DNA of 64,000 nucleotides, taken from NCBI GenBank assembly GCA_947085045.1, contig CAMTUU010000005.1, positions 62,001-126,000 on the forward strand, written 5' to 3'. Source of the stretch: Pseudolysinimonas_A sp947085045 (GTDB taxonomy: Bacteria > Actinomycetota > Actinomycetes > Actinomycetales > Microbacteriaceae). Under the pieces are notes generated by a model. The model had not been told where the DNA came from. It saw nothing but the letters and a program-made list of their open reading frames with translations, and ran no database searches. Below, one piece after another: positions 59,155 through 64,000 of this stretch; within the stretch, counting starts at the first letter, position 1; every line of letters begins with the position of its first letter. The position numbers were made by a program, and so were the translations under genes.

Positions 59155-59469
59155 CTAGGCGGCGGGAGCGACCCCTCCGGGCGCGCGGGACCGGACGCGA
59201 CCCGCGGTGTCGGGGTGCGTCGGAGCGGCGATGCGGTCGAGCGACTCGCGGTGCTCGCGGGCGCGATGTCCGACCCGCAGGGCTGCCTCGGCCGGGGCGA
59301 GCACGAACTCGCGCAGCGCGACCGTCGCGACGATCGTCACGGCGGCGGAGGCGGCGAGCGCCGTGAGCAGGGCGCCGGGGTTCGGTCCGATCGCGGCGGC
59401 GACGACGACCGCGAGCGCGCCGGCAAGCAGCAGCACGGCTGCGCGGACGCGGATCGGCAGAACGGTCAT
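59155..59469 (-). CDS. DUF6412 small membrane protein
   Basis: A 104-residue protein with two adjacent hydrophobic segments (about 8-27 and 30-50), then a basic helical stretch and a Pro/Ala-rich tail. It is repeatedly found upstream of a YidC paralog in actinobacteria, which is the basis for the DUF6412 label from memory. ATG 59469 lies 7 nt after a TAGCCT -10 box on the minus strand; the longer frame is not supported. It precedes the YidC paralog by 66 bp and is likely co-transcribed. Function unknown. Confidence 0.7.
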   Translation of the reverse strand: MTVLPIRVRAAVLLLAGALAVVVAAAIGPNPGALLTALAASAAVTIVATVALREFVLAPAEAALRVGHRAREHRESLDRIAAPTHPDTAGRVRSRAPGGVAPAA

Positions 59470-59521
59470 CGGGATCAGGCTACTGAGGAATGCGGCGAAA
59501 GGCTGCACGTTGCACGACGGT

Positions 59522-60163
59522 ATGACCACTTTCGGAATCATCGGCGCAGGGCACATCGGAAGCAACGTGGCGAGAGCGGTGATCGCTCACGGCCACGACG
59601 TCGTGATCGCCAACTCCCGGGGCCCCGAGTCGCTCGTCGACCTAGTCGCCGACCTCGGACCGCGGGCTCGCGCGGCGACCGTCGAGGAGGCCGCGGAAGC
59701 CGGGGATGTCGTGCTCGTCGCCGTTCCCCTGAAGGCCTACGAGGTCGCGCCCCCGGCGGCCCTGGCGGGGAAGATCGTCCTGGATGCGAACAACTACTAC
59801 TTCGAGCGCGATGGGCACGTGCCCGAACTCGACGCCGGCGAAGCGACGACCGCGGGGCTCATGCAGGCGCACCTGCCGGAGTCGAAGGTCGCCAAGGCGT
59901 TCAACCACATCGGCGCGAGCGAGATCCCCACGACGGGGAGCCCCGTCGGCACCCCCGACCGTCGCGCCCTCGCGACCGCGAGCGACCACCCCGAGGCCGC
60001 GGCTTTCGTCACCGCCCTCTACGACGAGCTGGGCTTCGACACGGTGGACATCGGACCGCTCGCCGAGTCCTGGCGCATCGAGCGCGACCGGCCCGGCTAC
60101 GGCATCCGTCAGAACCGCGCCGAGCTGGAAGCCAACCTCGCGAAGGCGACCCGCACGATCTAG
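59522..60163 (+). CDS. NADPH-dependent F420 reductase-like oxidoreductase (paralog 2)
   Basis: A 213-residue Rossmann-fold protein with GAGHIGSNVARAVIAHGH (7-24), VAVPLKAYE, KIVLDANNYYFERDGH, VAKAFNHIGASEI and RPGYGIRQNRAE. It is a diverged paralog of the product at 55032 and matches predicted dinucleotide-binding/Fno-like proteins. Such proteins move hydride between NADPH and F420 or flavins. The ATG at 59522 has no strong ribosome site (GAAAGG lies 25 nt up). It precedes the phosphorylase operon by 25 bp. Confidence 0.87.
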   Translation: MTTFGIIGAGHIGSNVARAVIAHGHDVVIANSRGPESLVDLVADLGPRARAATVEEAAEAGDVVLVAVPLKAYEVAPPAALAGKIVLDANNYYFERDGHVPELDAGEATTAGLMQAHLPESKVAKAFNHIGASEIPTTGSPVGTPDRRALATASDHPEAAAFVTALYDELGFDTVDIGPLAESWRIERDRPGYGIRQNRAELEANLAKATRTI

Positions 60164-60188
60164 CGCCGCCACCTGAGAGACTGACCGG

Positions 60189-61001
60189 ATGACCACCGCC
60201 ACCGTCGCCGTGATCGGCGGGTCGGGCCTGTACCGGCTGTTCGAGGACGCCGAGGTGCGGATCATCCCGACCCCCTACGGCGAGGCCGAGGTGATGCTCG
60301 GCGACCTGGACGGCCGCCGAGCGGCGTTCCTGGCGCGCCACGGCTCGGGCCACGCGTACGCGCCGCATCTGATCCCCTACCGGGCGAACGTCTGGGCGCT
60401 CGCGTCGCTCGGGGTGCGCGCGGTCGTGTCGAGTGCCGCGGTCGGCAGCATCTCGGCCGATCTGCCGCCGGGGGCGATCGCGCTGCCCGACCAGTTCCTC
60501 GACCGCACCTCGGGCCGCGCCGACACCTTTTTCGACGCGGGGTCGGTGCAGCATCTGGCGGCGGCCGACCCGTTCTGCCCGACGTTGCGGGAGATCGCGC
60601 GAACCGCCCTGGACGGGATCGGCGAGCAGTACGCGCCGACGGCGACGGTGGTCGTCATCCAGGGCCCGCGGTTCTCGACGCGGGCCGAGTCGCGGGCCTA
60701 CGCGGCGATGGGGGGCGACCTGGTCAACATGACCCTGGTGCCCGAGGTGCCGCTCGCCGCGGAGCTCGGCGTCGGCACCGTGAACCTGTCGTTCGTGACC
60801 GACACGGATGCCGGCGAGGCGCCCACCGACGACGAGCCGGTCAGCGCCGAGCTGGTGTTCGCCCGGCTCGCGGCGGCGCAGCCCCGGCTGATCGCCGCGC
60901 TGTCCGCGATCGTCGCCGCGATCCCCGTCGACTACGCGCCCCGCGAGCTGATCGCCCCGGCGGAGGTCGCGGCCGTTCTGGCCCGGCCGGTGCGCGGATG
61001 A
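60189..61001 (+). CDS. S-methyl-5'-thioadenosine phosphorylase-like enzyme
   Basis: A 270-residue nucleoside phosphorylase of the trimeric MTAP/PNP type. Motifs are GGSGLYRL (10-17), RHGSGHAYAPHLIPYRA (about 50-66), the base-site segment QGPRFSTRAESR and VNMTLVPEV. It would cleave methylthioadenosine or a related 5'-modified adenosine to adenine and a ribose-1-phosphate derivative. GAGACT ends 6 nt before the ATG, a possible leaderless promoter. It overlaps the epimerase gene by 4 bp and heads a five-gene operon. Confidence 0.88.
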   Translation: MTTATVAVIGGSGLYRLFEDAEVRIIPTPYGEAEVMLGDLDGRRAAFLARHGSGHAYAPHLIPYRANVWALASLGVRAVVSSAAVGSISADLPPGAIALPDQFLDRTSGRADTFFDAGSVQHLAAADPFCPTLREIARTALDGIGEQYAPTATVVVIQGPRFSTRAESRAYAAMGGDLVNMTLVPEVPLAAELGVGTVNLSFVTDTDAGEAPTDDEPVSAELVFARLAAAQPRLIAALSAIVAAIPVDYAPRELIAPAEVAAVLARPVRG

Positions 61002-62047
61002 GGCTCCTGGTCACCGGCGGCGCCGGGTTCATCGGCGGCGCCGTGGTCACCGCCGCCCGCGAGCAGGGGTGGGAGGTGCGCATCCTGGACTCCTTCCGAG
61101 ACGATGTGCACGGCGCGCGCACCGCACCCGAGGGCGACGTGATCGTCGGCGACGTGCGCGACCCCGGCACGGTCGACCGTGCTCTCGACGGCGTCGACGC
61201 GGTGTCGCACCAGGCGGCCAAGGTGGGGCTGGGCGTCGACCTCTCCGACGCGCCCGACTACGTCGGCTCGAACGACCTCGGCACCGCGGTGCTGCTGGCG
61301 CGGATGACGGCGGCCGGCATCCCGCGTCTCGTGGTCGCCAGTTCGATGGTGATCTACGGCGAGGGCGCCTACCGCGGCCCGGACGGAGCGGAGTCGCCCC
61401 CGCCGCGTGCGGTCGCCGACCTCGACGCGGGGCGGTTCGAGCCGCGCGCCTCCGACGGCGGATTCCTCGAGCCCGGCCTCGTCGACGAGGAGGCGCCGGC
61501 CGATCCGCGCAACGTCTACGCGGCGACGAAGGTCGCGCAGGAGCACCTCGCCGCCTCCTGGGCGCGGGCGAGCGGCGGGCGGGCGATCGCGCTGCGCTAC
61601 CACAACGTCTACGGGCCGCTCATGCCGCAGAACACCCCGTACGCCGGCGTCGCGTCGCTGTTCCGCTCGGCGATCGCGCGCGGTGAGGCGCCGCGGGTGT
61701 TCGAGGACGGCGGCCAGCGCCGCGATTTCGTGCACGTGCGCGACATCGCCGCGGCGAACCTCGTCGCTCTGACCGCGACCGCGGATGCGACGCCCGGCTC
61801 GTTCCGCGCCTACAACGTCGGCAGCGGCGAGGTGCGCACGATCGGCGAACTCGCCGCCGCCCTGTCGCGTCACGCCGGCGGTGCGGAACCCGTCGTGACC
61901 GGCGAGTACCGGCTCGGCGACGTGCGGCACATCACGGCATCGTCGGAGCGCATCGCCCGCGAACTCGGCTGGCGGGCGACGGTGCCGTTCGACGACGGCA
62001 TGCGCGAGTTCGCGACGGCCCCCCTGCGCCCGGCCGTCACGCCGTGA
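60998..62047 (+). CDS. NAD-dependent epimerase/dehydratase (extended SDR)
   Basis: A 349-residue sugar-nucleotide-type epimerase. GGAGFIGGAV (6-15) binds NAD, the active Tyr-x-x-x-Lys is in NVYAATKVAQEHLA (about 171-184), and YHNVYGPLMPQNTPYAGVAS is the typical substrate segment. It may act on a sugar nucleotide or on an unusual sugar released by the preceding phosphorylase. It is coupled to both neighbours by 4-bp overlaps (ATGA, GTGA). Confidence 0.9.
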   Translation: MRLLVTGGAGFIGGAVVTAAREQGWEVRILDSFRDDVHGARTAPEGDVIVGDVRDPGTVDRALDGVDAVSHQAAKVGLGVDLSDAPDYVGSNDLGTAVLLARMTAAGIPRLVVASSMVIYGEGAYRGPDGAESPPPRAVADLDAGRFEPRASDGGFLEPGLVDEEAPADPRNVYAATKVAQEHLAASWARASGGRAIALRYHNVYGPLMPQNTPYAGVASLFRSAIARGEAPRVFEDGGQRRDFVHVRDIAAANLVALTATADATPGSFRAYNVGSGEVRTIGELAAALSRHAGGAEPVVTGEYRLGDVRHITASSERIARELGWRATVPFDDGMREFATAPLRPAVTP

Positions 62048-62730
62048 GCACCGCGGACGTGGATGTCGTGCTGCCCTGCCTGAACGAGTCGGCGGCGCTG
62101 CCCTGGGTGCTGTCCCGGCTTCCCCCCGGCGTGCGCGCGATCGTCGTCGACAACGGCTCGACCGACGATTCCGCGGACGTCGCACGCGCCCACGGCGCCC
62201 TGGTCGTGACCGAGACCCGCCGCGGCTTCGGGTCGGCGGCGCACGCCGGGCTGCTGGCCGCGACCGCGCCGATCGTGGCGTTCTGCGACGCCGACGCCTC
62301 GATGGATCCGCGGGACCTGCCGCGGGTGCTCGACCCGGTGCGCGCGGGCACCGCCGACCTCGTGCTCGGGCGCCGGCGGCCGACGTCGCGGGCCGCGTGG
62401 CCCTGGCACGCGCGATTCGCGAACCGTGTGCTCGCGCTGCTCATCCGGCGTTCGACCGGCATCCCTGTGCACGACCTCGGCCCGATGCGCGCTGCCCGAC
62501 GCGACCGGCTGCTCGCGCTCGGGCTGCTCGACCGCCGCAGCGGCTACCCCCTCGAGATGCTGTTGCGAGCCGCCGACGAGGGATGGCACGTGCTGGAGGT
62601 CGACGCCCCCTACTCCCCGCGGGTCGGCCGGTCGAAGGTGACGGGCACGGTGCGCGGCACGATCACGGCCGTGCGGGACATGTCGCGGCTGCTGGCGGAA
62701 CGGGCCCGACGGCGGCGGCCAACCGAATAG
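62044..62730 (+). CDS. Family 2 glycosyltransferase
   Basis: A 228-residue GT-A enzyme. VVLPCLNES (about 8-16), VVDNGSTD (34-41), FCDADAS with the DxD metal motif (about 79-85) and a C-terminal RSGYPLEML segment are typical of DPM1-like GT2 proteins that use nucleotide-diphosphate sugars. There is no membrane helix, so the enzyme is cytoplasmic. It overlaps the epimerase gene (GTGA). Confidence 0.9.
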   Translation: MSTADVDVVLPCLNESAALPWVLSRLPPGVRAIVVDNGSTDDSADVARAHGALVVTETRRGFGSAAHAGLLAATAPIVAFCDADASMDPRDLPRVLDPVRAGTADLVLGRRRPTSRAAWPWHARFANRVLALLIRRSTGIPVHDLGPMRAARRDRLLALGLLDRRSGYPLEMLLRAADEGWHVLEVDAPYSPRVGRSKVTGTVRGTITAVRDMSRLLAERARRRRPTE

Positions 62731-62765
62731 GCGACCCGTTCCGAAGTCCTGTCGTGGCTACTGGG

Positions 62766-63446
62766 ATGACGACAGCACTGAGCCGCCCGCGGCACTCGGC
62801 GGACGCTGAGGGCGTGACCCTCGTGGTGCTCGCCAAGCAGCCGATCCCGGGCCGGGTGAAGACGCGCCTGAGCCCCCCGCTCACTCTCGAGCAGGCGGCG
62901 GAGGTGGCCGCCGCCGCGATCGACGACACGATCGAGCGGGTCGCGGATCTGCCGGCGGCCGCGCGGGTCCTCGCCTACGACGGCACGCGTCCCCCGCGAT
63001 CCGCGGCCGGGTACCGGCTTCTGCCGCAGATCGAGGGCGACCTCGACGAACGTCTCGCCGCGATCTTCGACGCCCACGCCGGGCGGCCGTTGCTGCTCAT
63101 CGGGATGGACACCCCGCAGGTCGATGTCGCGACCCTCGCCCCCGCGTTCGGCGTGTGGCCCGACGTCGACGCGTGGTTCGGCCCGGCGACGGACGGCGGG
63201 TGGTGGGCCCTCGGGATGCGGGAGGCCCGCGGTGACCTCATCCGCGGCATCCCGACCTCGCGCGCCGACACCGGTGCCCGACAGTTGCGCCGCCTGCGCG
63301 ACGCCGGTCTGCGGGTCGGGATGCTGCCCCCCCTGACCGATGTCGACGAGATCGACGACGCCATCGCCGTCGCGGCCCTCATCCCGCGCAGTCGCTTCGC
63401 CGCCGCGGTGAACGGCGCCCTGACTCTCGCCACCGTCGGGGCGTGA
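62766..63446 (+). CDS. DUF2064 / TIGR04282-type CofC-like transferase
   Basis: A 226-residue nucleotidyl/glycosyl-transferase-like protein. VVLAKQPIPGRVKTRLSPPLT (about 19-39) resembles the nucleotide-binding loop of CofC and MobA, and IGMDTPQV (about 115-122) plus FGPATDGGWWALG are hallmarks of the family named in TIGR04282 as an arsenosugar-biosynthesis-type glycosyltransferase. Substrate in actinobacteria is unknown. It starts 35 bp after the GT2 gene and overlaps the methyltransferase gene (GTGA). Confidence 0.85.
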   Translation: MTTALSRPRHSADAEGVTLVVLAKQPIPGRVKTRLSPPLTLEQAAEVAAAAIDDTIERVADLPAAARVLAYDGTRPPRSAAGYRLLPQIEGDLDERLAAIFDAHAGRPLLLIGMDTPQVDVATLAPAFGVWPDVDAWFGPATDGGWWALGMREARGDLIRGIPTSRADTGARQLRRLRDAGLRVGMLPPLTDVDEIDDAIAVAALIPRSRFAAAVNGALTLATVGA

Positions 63447-64000
63447 CGATGAGCCTCGCGTTCGGCGCGGGCGGCGGCGAGCCCTACGCCCGGGCCCTGC
63501 GCACCTCGGCGCCGGTGCTCTATCTGCACGACACGCGCGGCACCGGCTCCCGCGTCCTCGACGTGGCCCGTTGGAGCTCCGATGCCGACGCCGCCGATCT
63601 GACCCTGCTGAGCGACGTCTCCGGTCCGCTCCTCGACGTCGGGTGCGGGCCCGGGCGGATGGTGCGAGCCGCGCTCGGGCTCGGACTCGTGGCCCTCGGC
63701 CTCGACGTCTCTCCGGCGGCGATCGAGGTCGCCCGTGCCGACGGACTCCCGGTGGTCCGGCGCTCGGTGTTCGGTCGCGTCCCGCGAGCCGGTCGCTGGC
63801 GCACCGTGCTCCTCGTCGACGGCAACGTCGGCATCGGCGGCGACGTCGCCGCCCTCCTGGCCCGCTGCGCCGCGTTGACGACGCGTGGCGGCGGGATCGT
63901 CGTCGAGACCCATCCCGATCGGTGGCGCGACGAGCGCTTCACGGGACGTCTGACGGATGTCGCCGGCCGCTCGAGCGGCGAATTCCCCTGGGCGGAGATC
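63443..64000 (+). CDS. SAM-dependent methyltransferase (cut by the right window edge)
   Basis: The first 186 residues of a class I methyltransferase. The SAM motif is LLDVGCGPGRMVRAA (about 68-82), followed by GLDVSPAAIEVARA and RGGGIVVETHP. The GTG at 63443 overlaps the DUF2064 stop by 4 bp; ATG 63449 is an alternative. The reading frame is open to the window end. Acceptor unknown. Confidence 0.85.
   Translation, partial: MTMSLAFGAGGGEPYARALRTSAPVLYLHDTRGTGSRVLDVARWSSDADAADLTLLSDVSGPLLDVGCGPGRMVRAALGLGLVALGLDVSPAAIEVARADGLPVVRRSVFGRVPRAGRWRTVLLVDGNVGIGGDVAALLARCAALTTRGGGIVVETHPDRWRDERFTGRLTDVAGRSSGEFPWAEI

Noticed and set aside
1..64000. Mobile elements, prophage, CRISPR arrays, toxin-antitoxin pairs
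   Set aside because: I found no transposase, integrase, phage structural gene, cas gene, evenly spaced repeats or recognisable toxin-antitoxin pair.

Overview
The window is a compact, very GC-rich (about 70 percent by eye) bacterial chromosome segment with almost no non-coding space. Protein families and gene order (argS-lysA-hom-thrC-thrB-rho-prfA, a GTP-dependent PEP carboxykinase beside a RamB-like regulator, a SigE-family ECF sigma factor, PspA, DUF2993, DUF6412) point to an actinobacterium, most likely of the Microbacteriaceae. I see no phage, insertion sequence, integrase, CRISPR array or rRNA. One tRNA gene is present. The region reads as ordinary core and near-core chromosome.

Layout. 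1-10189 (minus strand): release factor 1 (cut by the window edge), Rho, the threonine/lysine genes thrB, thrC, hom, lysA, a DUF2993 lipid-binding-type protein and argS. Several junctions overlap by 4 bp, so this is probably one or two long transcripts. 10223-14242: a lipoprotein, a transglutaminase-like protein, tRNA-Arg(CCG) whose CCA end supplies the first base of the glycerate kinase start codon, and a RamB-type regulator divergent from pckG. 14333-21297: pckG with a clear promoter and terminator, an ECF sigma factor with its membrane partner, a coiled-coil membrane protein next to pspA, and a multi-pass membrane protein. 21294-31460: short metabolic and unknown genes (arginase-like, crotonase, HExxH membrane protein, SIP protein behind a large palindrome, amidase, GNAT, uracil-DNA glycosylase, phosphoribosyltransferase, MFS, SDR, acyltransferase). 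31582-34238: metY and metX, which share O-acetylhomoserine as product and substrate and bracket an inverted repeat. 34430-37586: a histidine kinase, an unusual membrane protein and a LuxR-type regulator, all overlapping. 37583-50188: transporters (MFS, polar amino-acid ABC), a GT87-type membrane enzyme, a divergent G6PD, a nucleoside phosphorylase, a 2-oxoglutarate oxygenase and a NERD-UvrD helicase. 50428-59469: ribokinase, an OmpR-type two-component pair, two NADP/F420 oxidoreductase-like paralogs (one just right of this block), a NYN-LOTUS RNase-like protein, a ChaA antiporter and a YidC paralog. 60189-64000: a tightly coupled operon of MTA-phosphorylase-like, epimerase, GT2, DUF2064/TIGR04282-type transferase and SAM methyltransferase genes that runs off the right edge.

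Three patterns stand out. First, about twenty genes carry a TANNNT-like -10 box ending 5-8 nt (usually exactly 6) before the start codon, which implies widespread leaderless transcription and decides many starts. Second, several divergent gene pairs have back-to-back leaderless promoters within 20-60 bp. Third, several proteins have changed or added key motifs: an N/Q-rich stretch in Rho, a Cys in the first arginase metal motif, an EF-hand-like loop in the cation antiporter, and loss of the N-terminal TPM domain beside PspA. The best candidate for an undescribed pathway is the 60-64 kb operon; the best candidate for an undescribed signalling unit is the 34.4-37.6 kb trio.
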